Below are positions 1 through 7,831 of a stretch of DNA of 64,000 bases, one piece after another. Origin of the DNA: an uncultured Christensenellaceae bacterium (GTDB taxonomy: Bacteria; Bacillota; Clostridia; Christensenellales; UBA3700); contig CALWRH010000007.1 in NCBI GenBank assembly GCA_944383895.1, forward strand, positions 1 through 64,000, given 5' to 3'. Below the pieces are notes generated by a model. That model was given only the letters and a program-made list of their open reading frames with translations, was not told the DNA's origin and ran no database searches. The translations under genes and the position numbers were made by a program. Numbering within the stretch: the stretch's first letter is position 1; each line of letters starts with the position of its first letter.

Positions 1-71
1 ACGAAAGTGCCCTCTGTGGTTGAAAAATCGAAATAACTCGTATATTCCGCTCCCAACAAATAATTGAACAT
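1..71 (-). CDS. 5' end of a TPP-regulated gene (partial, runs off the left edge)
   Basis: An ATG whose first base is at 71 opens a frame that stays open to base 1, giving about 23 residues beginning MFNYLLGAEYTSYF. An AAGGAG ribosome site lies 7 nt upstream, inside the terminator-like stem of the TPP riboswitch. The visible residues are too few to name the protein. Because of the riboswitch, a role in thiamine uptake or synthesis is the natural inference. The rest of the gene lies outside the window. Confidence 0.6.
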   Translation of the reverse strand, partial: MFNYLLGAEYTSYFDFSTTEGTF

Positions 72-95
72 AAAAAAACTCCTTAAGCTAAGGAG
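72..95 (-). terminator. Expression platform of the TPP riboswitch (terminator hairpin with embedded RBS)
   Basis: On the minus strand a perfect 7-bp stem (CTCCTTA/TAAGGAG, loop GCT) is followed at once by seven U residues and then the ATG at 71. The 3' side of the stem is the AAGGAG ribosome site. One structure could therefore stop transcription and hide the ribosome site when thiamine pyrophosphate is bound. This is inferred from the layout. Confidence 0.7.
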
Positions 96-111
96 AACTC
101 GAAAATACCTG

Positions 112-198
112 AAAGATTTTTGCTTCCTTTCGCAAGTACTAACTTGACCAAGTTCAAAGGGTATTTCTCAGCCGATTTTATCAGCACCCCTAGCTTTG
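112..198 (-). promoter_or_regulatory. TPP (THI-box) riboswitch aptamer
   Basis: Read on the minus strand, the conserved TPP aptamer blocks appear in order: AGGGGTGCTGAT, CGGCTGAGA, ATACCC, TTTGAACTTGGTCAAGTT, AGTACTTGCG and AAGGAAGC. CTGAGA and the GAAC-type pyrophosphate arm are family signatures. The aptamer starts at the predicted start site (about 197) of the promoter at 204-232 and ends just before the terminator/RBS hairpin at 72-95. It controls the gene leaving the left edge. Confidence 0.93.
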
Positions 199-203
199 AC
201 TAT

Positions 204-232
204 ATTATAGATACGCGCGCGAGAAATGTCAA
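204..232 (-). promoter_or_regulatory. Promoter of the TPP riboswitch transcript
   Basis: Consensus TTGACA (232-227) and TATAAT (209-204) on the minus strand, spaced 17 nt. The predicted start is about 7 nt downstream, directly before the aptamer. Confidence 0.85.
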
Positions 233-422
233 CGTTTTAGCGACTAAAAACTACAAAATCCGCACTTTGCAAAAGTCAATAGAATGCCACTCTGTACTCC
301 TTAGCATAAAAAGCCTAAATTTGCCGAAGACACCGACGAAAACACGTTGCAACAGCGTTTTGAACGAGAGGATTTGCAGGCAAACAATACGCGACCAAGT
401 AAAAGGTAAACAAGCAATATAT

Positions 423-593
423 TGCCTAAGAAGGCGGCGAAAACAGGCAGCGCAGCGGTTTTGAGCTGAAAAATATGTATTCAGAAAAGGAAAAGCCCCG
501 TGGTAATACTCTTGCGGTATTATCGCGGGGCTTTGACACCGAATTAATTCATATTTTACGCTCAAAACACTGTTTGAGCCGCCTTCTCAGGCA
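423..593. repeat. Large imperfect inverted duplication around the pgi terminator
   Basis: Bases 423-481 and 541-593 are inverted copies of each other. The outer arms TGCCTAAGAAGGCGGC and GCCGCCTTCTCAGGCA differ at one position of 16. A further shared block (GTTTTGAGC...AAATATG against CATATTTTACGCTCAAAAC) follows after an 11-nt gap. The intrinsic terminator at 492-533 sits in the middle. The stretch 240-598 holds no convincing gene; the short frames crossing it are disrupted by these structures. Confidence 0.7.
487..537 (-). terminator. Terminator of pgi
   Basis: AAAGCCCCG pairs with CGGGGCTTT around a second internal stem (GGTAATAC/GTATTA). On the minus strand it is followed by a U-rich run, and it lies about 65 nt past the pgi stop. 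It could act in both directions. Confidence 0.75.
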
Positions 594-598
594 GAAAA

Positions 599-2014
599 TC
601 AAATAATATATTTGTTGAGTTTCTGCGGAGCGTTTGCAAGCTCTGCTCTCTTCTCGTCGTAACCGGGTCTTCCAAGGAGCGCGTAGGTTGCGTTTTTGCC
701 TTCTTCAACGCCGGGCTGATTGAAGGTATCTATGCCGAGGAGCGCGCCTGCGTAAGCGGTCTTGAGCATGAAGAACATGAGCAGTTCTCCGAGAGTGAAC
801 TCGTTGAGCACGGGGAGCATGATCGTATGATTGAGCTTGCCTGCCTTGGTGATAGCGTATTCGGTAGCTTTTCTTTCTGCGGTGATAAGTTCGTTCATGG
901 TATGACCGCAAAGGAAGTTGACGTTGGGGAATTCTGCGCATCCTTCGGGAATCTTGACCTCTGTGCGGTAGTTATCTACGCCGATAAAGGTGATGACCTT
1001 ATCGAACGGACCTTCTGCATAGAGCTGTACCTGACTGTGCTGATCAGTAACGCCGAGCGACTTGACAGGGGTCTGTCCCTTATTGCAAGCGGTGCCGTCG
1101 AGGTTCTTGTTCTTGCCGAGGCTTTCTGCCCAAAGCTGAGCGTACCAGTCTGCGACGTACTTAAGACCGTCCGCATAAGGCATCATGACGGAAATATTCT
1201 TGCCTCTCTTCATCGCCATATACTGCATGAGAGCCGCAAGCAGCGCGGGGTTCTTCTTGACGTTGGGGTTATTGCACTGCTCGTCCATATATTTTGCACC
1301 CTGCAAAAGACCCTTGATGTCGATATTTACGACAGCAGCAGGGAGAAGACCTACGGGGCAAAGCTCGCTGAATCTGCCACCGACGCCGTCGGGGATATAG
1401 AAAGTTTTGTATCCTTCTTTCTGCGCGATCTTGATAAGGTTACCGCTGTTTGCAGACGTGGTAGCGATGATATGATCTTTCGCCTTATCGCCGAGCTTGC
1501 TCTTGAGAATATCGTTGATGATAAGATACTGAGTCATGGTTTCAGAAGTGCTGCCGCTCTTGGTAATGACGTTGAACATGGTCTTTTCGACGTCGATAAC
1601 GTCAAACAGAGCCGCCATCCTCTCAGGATCCACGTTGTCTTCGACGTAGAACTTGGGACCCTTGCGTTTACGCTTGGGCAGATCGTTGTAGTGCAGATGG
1701 CAGATAGCCTGGAAAGCGGCTATAGGACCGAGCGCGCTGCCGCCTATGCCGAGCACGACGAAATATTCGAAATTCTTGCGGATATATTTAGCGGTGGAAA
1801 GGATGTCTTCCACGACTTCGTCCTGATTATAAGGGAGTTCAGTCCAGCCCATCATGCCCTTACCTCTGCCTGCGGTAACCGCGGCAAAAGCAGCCTCGAC
1901 TTCTTCAACGTAAGAAGCGATCTGTCTTTCGGTAAAGCCTTCGTGTCCGACGGACTTGCTCATCATATTATTGAAATCCACGCGGAGTTTCAATTCTTTT
2001 TTGTTGTAACGCAT
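599..2014 (-). CDS. pgi: Glucose-6-phosphate isomerase
   Basis: This 471-residue protein interconverts glucose-6-phosphate and fructose-6-phosphate in the cytosol. The sugar-isomerase segment GIGGSALGP is near residues 89-97. SGSTSET (phosphate binding), GGRFSELCPVG and the TDQHSQ segment of the active site follow in the usual order. Length suits the bacterial family (about 450-550). I start at the ATG at 2014 (MRYNKKEL) because AAAGGAG lies 6 nt upstream; a longer frame beginning at 2038 has no such site. It is a single-gene unit with its own promoter at 2166-2193 and a terminator at 487-537. The leader of about 145 nt contains a small AAAACGGA/TCCGTTTT hairpin (2121-2142). Confidence 0.97.
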   Translation of the reverse strand: MRYNKKELKLRVDFNNMMSKSVGHEGFTERQIASYVEEVEAAFAAVTAGRGKGMMGWTELPYNQDEVVEDILSTAKYIRKNFEYFVVLGIGGSALGPIAAFQAICHLHYNDLPKRKRKGPKFYVEDNVDPERMAALFDVIDVEKTMFNVITKSGSTSETMTQYLIINDILKSKLGDKAKDHIIATTSANSGNLIKIAQKEGYKTFYIPDGVGGRFSELCPVGLLPAAVVNIDIKGLLQGAKYMDEQCNNPNVKKNPALLAALMQYMAMKRGKNISVMMPYADGLKYVADWYAQLWAESLGKNKNLDGTACNKGQTPVKSLGVTDQHSQVQLYAEGPFDKVITFIGVDNYRTEVKIPEGCAEFPNVNFLCGHTMNELITAERKATEYAITKAGKLNHTIMLPVLNEFTLGELLMFFMLKTAYAGALLGIDTFNQPGVEEGKNATYALLGRPGYDEKRAELANAPQKLNKYII

Positions 2015-2165
2015 AATGTTCTCCTTTTTGGCGCGCAAAAAGACGCGCTGATATTATTCTTCCTTCCAACGGCGGATATTATAATTTTTGCCGCTTAAAA
2101 CACACTTAATTTTAACCTGAAAACGGAAAAAAATCCGTTTTAATCCCTTTACACACCAAAATAAT

Positions 2166-2193
2166 ATTATATCACGACAAGTAAAATTGTCAA
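2166..2193 (-). promoter_or_regulatory. Promoter of pgi
   Basis: TTGACA (2193-2188), 16-nt spacer, TATAAT (2171-2166) on the minus strand. The -35 box overlaps the stop codon of the upstream sugar-isomerase gene, so pgi is probably transcribed independently. Confidence 0.75.
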
Positions 2194-2999
2194 CGGGTTG
2201 ACGCTTTGATTTCGCACTCTTTCAAAAATTCGAAAGCCTCCGAGAGTTCTCTCTCCTCTTTGTAGCTTTTTGTATAAACTTCCATAAGACATGCGCCGTC
2301 GAATCCTTCACCGTCAAGCATGCGGTAAAGCTCGACGAAATCGAAAGTACCTTTGCCCGGCAGACAGAGGTTGCCGTTGTCGTCGTAGTCGCAAAGATGC
2401 ACCGTCTTAAGCCTTCCGCTCATTGCCTTCAGGTACTCTTTCCAGCTTATCTCCGACTGCATTGCCTGCTTTATGTCGAGCACCGCTCCGAGTTTCGGGC
2501 AGCGGTCTTTTATATTGAGATAAAAAGAAGGATTGCAAAAATAAGCCCAATGCACGTTTTCGTAACAAAGCGTCACGCCGTACTTTTCAGCGAGATCGCA
2601 GATAATATTCACTCTTTCGGCAATGAGATCGAAATTATAACTGTATTTTACCGCCTTTTTGAGCATTGTCGCGCCGTGAAAAGTATAGTTGCGCGCGCCG
2701 ATCACCTTTGCCACTTTGCATACCGACTCAAAAGTTTCCTTTGCATCCGCGTACGCTCTTGAGTTGAGGCTGTAAAGTTCGGGTTCGAATTGATTTGTCA
2801 GAGCATGAACGGAGTGTACTCTGAGCCCGTCGGACTGTGACAGTTTTTCGTTTATTATATTCCCGAACTCTTCGCTATACTCGCAACGCGACGCGAAAAA
2901 AACTTCACAGACTTTTGCGCCGAGCTTTGCTATTTCGCTTACGGCGTCCTCTGTAAACAGTCTTGGAAAAAATGATGCGGTCGATATTCCTGTTTCCAT
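2190..2999 (-). CDS. Sugar phosphate isomerase/epimerase family protein (xylose-isomerase-like TIM barrel)
   Basis: A 269-residue soluble protein of the AP-endonuclease-2/xylose-isomerase-like TIM-barrel superfamily. Metal-ligand segments typical of the fold are present in order: ENVHW (Glu), AVLDIKQ (Asp), VHLCDY (His/Asp) and LMEVY (Glu). The family includes sugar epimerases, isomerases and endonuclease IV; the substrate cannot be read from sequence, and endonuclease IV is less likely from overall character. No ribosome site precedes the ATG. Instead a TATAAT box ends 7 nt before it, so the message is probably leaderless. It is followed by pgi but has a separate promoter arrangement. Confidence 0.8.
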   Translation of the reverse strand: METGISTASFFPRLFTEDAVSEIAKLGAKVCEVFFASRCEYSEEFGNIINEKLSQSDGLRVHSVHALTNQFEPELYSLNSRAYADAKETFESVCKVAKVIGARNYTFHGATMLKKAVKYSYNFDLIAERVNIICDLAEKYGVTLCYENVHWAYFCNPSFYLNIKDRCPKLGAVLDIKQAMQSEISWKEYLKAMSGRLKTVHLCDYDDNGNLCLPGKGTFDFVELYRMLDGEGFDGACLMEVYTKSYKEERELSEAFEFLKECEIKASTR

Positions 3000-3006
3000 A
3001 TTATCT

Positions 3007-3034
3007 ATTATATCATTATTTGTTTTGCTTGCAA
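3007..3034 (-). promoter_or_regulatory. Promoter of the sugar isomerase gene (predicted leaderless)
   Basis: TTGCAA (3034-3029), 16 nt, TATAAT (3012-3007) on the minus strand. The A of the start codon (2999) is the eighth base after the -10 box, where transcription would be expected to begin. Confidence 0.65.
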
Positions 3035-3169
3035 CAATTTTTAAGAAATTGAGTATCTCGGATCACTCGTTAAAATCGCAGGAAATAGCACAAATAAACC
3101 CTTATCGTTTAACTTTTTCTATTTACAAAAATTTGACATTTGCAATCCAACATTTCACTTATTCAACGA

Positions 3170-3198
3170 TTGTGTATTTTGTGCGTTTGTGATATATT
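3170..3198 (+). promoter_or_regulatory. Promoter of the MMPL transporter gene
   Basis: TTGTGT (3170-3175), 17 nt, TATATT (3193-3198); the transcript would carry a leader of about 25 nt with AAGGAG before the ATG at 3230. Confidence 0.55.
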
Positions 3199-3229
3199 AT
3201 ATATGTTAAATTTTTTATAAGGAGCGTTT

Positions 3230-5821
3230 ATGGCAAAATTTACCAGATGGATATTGAAGTACAGATACATCGTACTCGGCGTACTGATTTTGCTGCTCGC
3301 ATTGTCAGTTGTCGGCAATATGCTCGTTAAAAAAGAAAGCGACGTGTTGTCTTACCTTGACAAAGACAGCGACACGGTAAAAGGCAAAGAAATTCTCAAT
3401 GAACAATTCTCTATCGTAGGCGATTGCACTTTAGGACTCTCCTACCTTAACAAGGAAGAAGTAGCCGATATCATCGCGAAATTCGAGCAAAGCGACAAGA
3501 TCGGCAAAGCTAAAATTACCGAAAACGGAAAAGAAGTAAACCTGCTCAGCAAGCTCGTATGGATCGGCACTTTCGACGATCTCTCCTTACTTGACGGATT
3601 TATAGACACGACCAATATCTGGAATCTCGTAAACAATAAATTCAAGTTGACGACGGATAACATAGATACATACGTCATAAGCCTTTACTTTGTACGCGCA
3701 GGTTCGGACAATTCGGTCATCTACGCTCTCGACGAGGCTGAAAACATCATACGCGCTACATACGAAGAAAAGATCAAAGCGGGAGAACTCAGCGGCCTCG
3801 AAGTAGACGACTGCTACTATATCGGCGGTATGGCTCAGAACGCCCGCGTACTCGTAGACAGCTCCGTAAACGATATGCCCAAATTCGTTGCAGCTGCAGT
3901 CGTGTGCGTATTCATTATTCTCTTCATATCGACCAACAGTTATCTCGAGCCTATCATATTCCTTGCGACGCTCGGTATATCCATACTTCTCAATATGGGT
4001 ACCAACCTTATCGCAGGCAGCCCGATGGGTACGATTTCTACGATCACTTCTTCGTGTGCGTCGATACTTCAGCTTGCTATATCGATGGACTACTCGATAT
4101 TCCTGATGCACACTTATTATGAAGAAAAACGCCTCGGCAAGAGTCCTCAGGACGCTCTTATCGCCGCAATGCCCAAGACGCTCAAGTCGATCATGGCAAG
4201 CGCTCTGACGACGATAGGCGGTTTCGTAGCACTGTTCTTCATGACCTACGGCATGGGTTACGACCTCGGTTTCGTTCTTGCAAAAGGTGTTCTGCTCTCG
4301 TTGCTCGCAGTCTTATTCGTGCAGCCGATACTCATATTCGTATTCCGCAAATGGATCGACAAGACGCACCACGACTGGATCATTACCCCGAGACTCAACT
4401 TCGTCGGCAAGACGATCACCAACAAGTGGGTCGCTATATTCGTACTCGTACTCTGCATAGCAGTGGCTATCCCCTCTTCTATCCTGCAAAGCCAGGCTCC
4501 GCTCAACTACATAACCATGACGAAGGAAACTCCCGTAGAAGAGATGTCTTTGCCCGAACGCGAAATATCTGCTCTCAACAACCAGATAATAATGTGCGTT
4601 CCTATAGAATATGAAAACAAAGTCGAAGGATCAATCATGCCGGGCAACGAAAATTCCGCTTCTTACAACATAGATCTGACCCGGCAATACGAATTTATTG
4701 AAAAAATCAAGTTTATCGGCACAGACTCCGATACTGCCGCAAACAGTATTTCGGGTTACGGATGCGCGACTGTAACGGATATATTCTCGCTCGGAACAAT
4801 GATCGACGAAGATACGCTGACGGCCTTGAAATCGAATGATGCCTCATGGACTGTAATTTCTAAAATGATTGAGAGCAAATTGTTCGGCAGCTTTATATCC
4901 AATATATCGGATAAGTCCAATGGCTCTACTCACTTCATGCTCTACACCATAAACCTTACGGGCGCACCCGAAGATATCGAAAGCTACAATGCTCTGCTCA
5001 AAATAAGAAATATCGCCAAAGAAGTTTACGGTGCAGAAAACGTATATATCACGGGTCTTGTTCAGGGTGCGTACGAACTGTATTCGGTAACCCCCGACGA
5101 CTTTACTCTCGTCAACGTACTCAGTGCTGTCATAGTGTTCGTGGTATTGTTGCTGACGTTCCGCAAACCTATAATGAGCGTAGTTCTCCTGCTCGTAATA
5201 GAAACGGGTATCTGGGCAAACCTCACGCTCGTATACCTGATAGGCGACAAGATAAACTTTATAGCATACCTGATAGTCAGCGCGATACAGCTCGGTGCGA
5301 CGGTCGACTACGCTATTCTGTTCACGAGCAAATATTACGAAGAAAAAGAAAAATGCACGGGTATCACCGCCGTCAAAAACGCGGTGCACCGCGCGGCTCC
5401 GAGCGTTATCACTTCTGCGGCAATACTTATATTCGCCTGCGTTTCGGTCAACACTCTGACGACCAACGTAATAGTCGCGCAGATAACAAGACTTATCGCG
5501 ATCGGTACGGTATTCAGCCTTATCCTCGTATTTACGTTGTTGCCGTCGATACTGTCGCTTAAAGAACGCACCACCCGCGCGTATATGATAAAACGCGGCA
5601 AAGGCGACCCCGACGAAGGCAAAGACGACGTGCCCATATACGATAAAAAGGCACAGGCTAAAGGTCTTGCTAAAGCTGCGAAAGTCGGACTCAAAGGCGT
5701 TATCTTCGCAGGAGTAAGCGCTGCCGATATCGAAAGCGCAGAGGCAAAAACAGCAGAAGAAAGTGCAGAAAAAACCGAACCCGCTACCGATAATGCGGAC
5801 GGAGAACAAAAGAAAGACTGA
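3230..5821 (+). CDS. MMPL/RND-family membrane transporter
   Basis: An 863-residue polytopic membrane protein in two homologous halves, each with an N-terminal helix, a large extracytoplasmic loop and a cluster of helices. Both halves carry the MMPL-type acidic motif in a helix: ISMDYSIFLMHTYYEEK near residue 285 and GATVDYAILFTSKYYEEK near 690. These Asp-Tyr pairs are the expected proton-relay residues of the hydrophobe/lipid exporter branch of RND pumps. The last roughly 80 residues form a hydrophilic Lys/Ala/Glu-rich tail. It stands alone, with AAGGAG 5 nt before the start and a terminator at 5841. The cargo is unknown; lipid or peptide export is plausible from the family. Confidence 0.9.
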   Translation: MAKFTRWILKYRYIVLGVLILLLALSVVGNMLVKKESDVLSYLDKDSDTVKGKEILNEQFSIVGDCTLGLSYLNKEEVADIIAKFEQSDKIGKAKITENGKEVNLLSKLVWIGTFDDLSLLDGFIDTTNIWNLVNNKFKLTTDNIDTYVISLYFVRAGSDNSVIYALDEAENIIRATYEEKIKAGELSGLEVDDCYYIGGMAQNARVLVDSSVNDMPKFVAAAVVCVFIILFISTNSYLEPIIFLATLGISILLNMGTNLIAGSPMGTISTITSSCASILQLAISMDYSIFLMHTYYEEKRLGKSPQDALIAAMPKTLKSIMASALTTIGGFVALFFMTYGMGYDLGFVLAKGVLLSLLAVLFVQPILIFVFRKWIDKTHHDWIITPRLNFVGKTITNKWVAIFVLVLCIAVAIPSSILQSQAPLNYITMTKETPVEEMSLPEREISALNNQIIMCVPIEYENKVEGSIMPGNENSASYNIDLTRQYEFIEKIKFIGTDSDTAANSISGYGCATVTDIFSLGTMIDEDTLTALKSNDASWTVISKMIESKLFGSFISNISDKSNGSTHFMLYTINLTGAPEDIESYNALLKIRNIAKEVYGAENVYITGLVQGAYELYSVTPDDFTLVNVLSAVIVFVVLLLTFRKPIMSVVLLLVIETGIWANLTLVYLIGDKINFIAYLIVSAIQLGATVDYAILFTSKYYEEKEKCTGITAVKNAVHRAAPSVITSAAILIFACVSVNTLTTNVIVAQITRLIAIGTVFSLILVFTLLPSILSLKERTTRAYMIKRGKGDPDEGKDDVPIYDKKAQAKGLAKAAKVGLKGVIFAGVSAADIESAEAKTAEESAEKTEPATDNADGEQKKD

Positions 5822-5840
5822 CGTTAAAGCGTCTTAAAAA

Positions 5841-5869
5841 AGAAACCGCGAAATGCGGTTTCTTTTTTT
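5841..5869 (+). terminator. Terminator of the MMPL gene
   Basis: AGAAACCGC/GCGGTTTCT hairpin followed by a U run, 20 nt after the stop codon. Confidence 0.9.
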
Positions 5870-6186
5870 GTCCTATGCTAAATAATTTGTTTATATTTCA
5901 GATGCTCTGTTATCTGCTGACTGGTTTTGCGATTTCAAATTATATTGATTATCCGAAAATATGCAGACTCGCCGATCTTGCGTTCATTATATTTCAAGGC
6001 TCATATTCCTCTGATACGTCACAGTTTAACGCAGACCGAGTAAATAATAATACCACGTGAAAAAACATATAAAGCAGGCAAACAGAGCCTTTATCTCAAC
6101 TTTGCACACTTCGGCGAGCAACGTAGAAACGCTGCTTTGACAGTGTTGAAAACATGAAACAGCACATCGATATGTCATACTGAATA
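5870..6186. other. Intergenic stretch without a recognised gene
   Basis: Between the convergent MMPL and ridA terminators lie about 320 AT-rich bases. Short frames of 61 and 65 codons exist on either strand, but neither has a ribosome site or recognisable composition. I see no RNA motif here. Confidence 0.6.
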
Positions 6187-6216
6187 TAAAAAATCCCGCC
6201 CTTTTCAGGACGGGAT
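6187..6216 (-). terminator. Terminator of the ilv-ridA operon
   Basis: On the minus strand ATCCCGTCC/GGCGGGAT forms a stem followed by TTTTTT, just past the ridA stop. Confidence 0.9.
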
Positions 6217-6233
6217 ATGTCACAGCAAAATAA

Positions 6234-6605
6234 TCAAAGTTCGCATACGGTGTCGATCTCTACAAGTACGTTCTTGGGGAGTGTTTTTACAGCTACGCAA
6301 GAGCGCGCAGGCTTGGATACGAAATGCTTTGCGTAAACCTCGTTAAAGCGTGCAAAGTCGCCCATATCCGCAAGGAAACAAACGGTCTTTACAACTTTGG
6401 ATATATCGGTACCCGCAGCTTTCAGAAGGTTTTCTATGTTCGTGCAGACGAGCTCAGTCTGCTCTTCGATAGTCGTTCCTTTTATGTTTCCGCTTGCGGG
6501 ATCGATAGCAATCTGTCCCGAAGTATATACCGTATTGTTGCTGACGATAGCCTGAGAATAAGGACCTATCGCCTGCGGTGCTTTATCAGTGCTGACGTAT
6601 TTCAT
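6234..6605 (-). CDS. ridA: RidA family reactive enamine/imine deaminase
   Basis: A 123-residue YjgF/YER057c/UK114-type protein that hydrolyses reactive enamine/imine intermediates such as 2-aminocrotonate and 2-aminoacrylate released by PLP enzymes. Family signatures are IGPYSQA near the N-terminus, SGQIAIDP, and the active-site segment PARSCVAV with its conserved Arg followed by VEID. The start at 6605 is chosen because GGAGGT lies 6 nt upstream; the longer frame to 6632 would overlap ilvA. It is the last gene of ilvB-ilvC-ilvD-ilvA-ridA, 19 nt after ilvA. That fits its known role of cleaning up the intermediate made by threonine dehydratase. Confidence 0.95.
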   Translation of the reverse strand: MKYVSTDKAPQAIGPYSQAIVSNNTVYTSGQIAIDPASGNIKGTTIEEQTELVCTNIENLLKAAGTDISKVVKTVCFLADMGDFARFNEVYAKHFVSKPARSCVAVKTLPKNVLVEIDTVCEL

Positions 6606-6624
6606 TTTTATACCTCCGTGTCGA

Positions 6625-7818
6625 TTATACAAGTTTGAATCCTCTGTCCGTGAGAGCTTTTCTTATCTGTGCGATATGATCGAAGTTCTTCGTTTCGACC
6701 TGTATGCGCAAGAAACAGCCGTTTACGTCACTGCCCTCGTTGGCTCTTTCGTGGTGTACCGAAATAACGTTACCGCCAAGATCCGCGATTATAGTCGCGA
6801 CGTCTTTGAGCTGCCCCGGCTTGTCGAGAAGTTCTATCATAAGCATCGTGTTTCTGCCCGACATGAGCAGTCCTCTCTTGATAACTCTCGAAAGTATCGT
6901 AACGTCGATATTACCGCCCGAGAGCAGACAGCATACCTTCTTGCCTTCGACAGGAATCTTGTTGAACAATACCGCGGCAACGGATACTGCGCCCGCACCT
7001 TCGGTAACGAGTTTCTGCTGCTCGATAAGACTAAGAATTGCCGCAGATATCTCGTCGTCGCTTACGCTTACGATCTCGTCGACGTATTTGCTGCAGAACT
7101 CGAAAGTATTCGCACCGGGTTCTTTTACCGCGATACCGTCAGCGATCGTAGAAACGCTGTCGAGCTTTTCTATCTTGTGATCGTGCACGCTGTTCAGCAT
7201 GCTCGGCGCGCCGCTCGCCTGTACGCCGTAAACCTTGACGCTCGGCTTAAGGCACTTTATGGCGTATGCAACGCCGCTTATAAGACCGCCGCCGCCGATA
7301 GGTACGACTACCGCGTCCACGTTCGGGAGCTGGTCGAGTATTTCAAGACCGATAGTACCTTGACCCGCAATAACGTCGATATCGTCAAACGGATGTATGA
7401 ACGTATATCCGCACTCTTCTTTGAGCTGAAGAGCCTTATTGTACGCATCGTCGTAAACGCCCTTTACGAGGCAGATCTCTGCACCGAGTCGTCTTGTAGC
7501 CTCTACCTTGGAAATAGGCGCGCCGTCAGGCAGGCATATCAGAGATTTGATGCCGTTTTTGGTTGCGGCAAGCGCAACGCCCTGAGCGTGGTTGCCTGCA
7601 GAGCAAGCGATAACGCCTTTTTTCTTTTCTTCTTCGCTGAGCTGAGATATCTTGTAGTACGCGCCTCTTACTTTGAAGGAACCCGTTACCTGCAGGTTTT
7701 CCGCCTTAAGATACACCTCACATTTTTTGCAAAGATTGGGTGCATAAATCATATCTGTCGGACGAATAGCCTCTTTGAGAACGAACGCCGCATGATATAT
7801 TTTGTCTAATGTCAACAT
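6625..7818 (-). CDS. ilvA: Threonine ammonia-lyase (threonine dehydratase)
   Basis: A 397-residue PLP enzyme that deaminates threonine to 2-oxobutanoate, the first step to isoleucine. The PLP lysine is in GSFKVRGAYYKI near residue 50. SAGNHAQGVA and the glycine loop PIGGGGLISG follow. A single C-terminal ACT domain begins around residue 325 (MLMIELLDKPGQL), so the protein resembles the shorter single-ACT class rather than E. coli IlvA with its double regulatory domain. Its place in the ilv operon and next to ridA supports the biosynthetic role, although catabolic threonine/serine dehydratases (TdcB) share this architecture. Confidence 0.93.
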   Translation of the reverse strand: MLTLDKIYHAAFVLKEAIRPTDMIYAPNLCKKCEVYLKAENLQVTGSFKVRGAYYKISQLSEEEKKKGVIACSAGNHAQGVALAATKNGIKSLICLPDGAPISKVEATRRLGAEICLVKGVYDDAYNKALQLKEECGYTFIHPFDDIDVIAGQGTIGLEILDQLPNVDAVVVPIGGGGLISGVAYAIKCLKPSVKVYGVQASGAPSMLNSVHDHKIEKLDSVSTIADGIAVKEPGANTFEFCSKYVDEIVSVSDDEISAAILSLIEQQKLVTEGAGAVSVAAVLFNKIPVEGKKVCCLLSGGNIDVTILSRVIKRGLLMSGRNTMLMIELLDKPGQLKDVATIIADLGGNVISVHHERANEGSDVNGCFLRIQVETKNFDHIAQIRKALTDRGFKLV

Positions 7819-7831
7819 CTTCCTATACCTC

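Noticed and set aside
120..565. Two overlapping frames (114 codons plus, 104 codons minus) at the left end
   Set aside because: They run through the TPP aptamer, its promoter, the inverted duplication and the pgi terminator; no ribosome site or protein-like composition.
827..2098. Long antisense frame of 423 codons opposite pgi
   Set aside because: Shadow of the codon bias of pgi; sequence has no recognisable domain and pgi itself is unmistakable.
5875..6223. Short frames of 61 and 65 codons between the MMPL and ridA terminators
   Set aside because: No ribosome sites, and composition typical of random AT-rich DNA.
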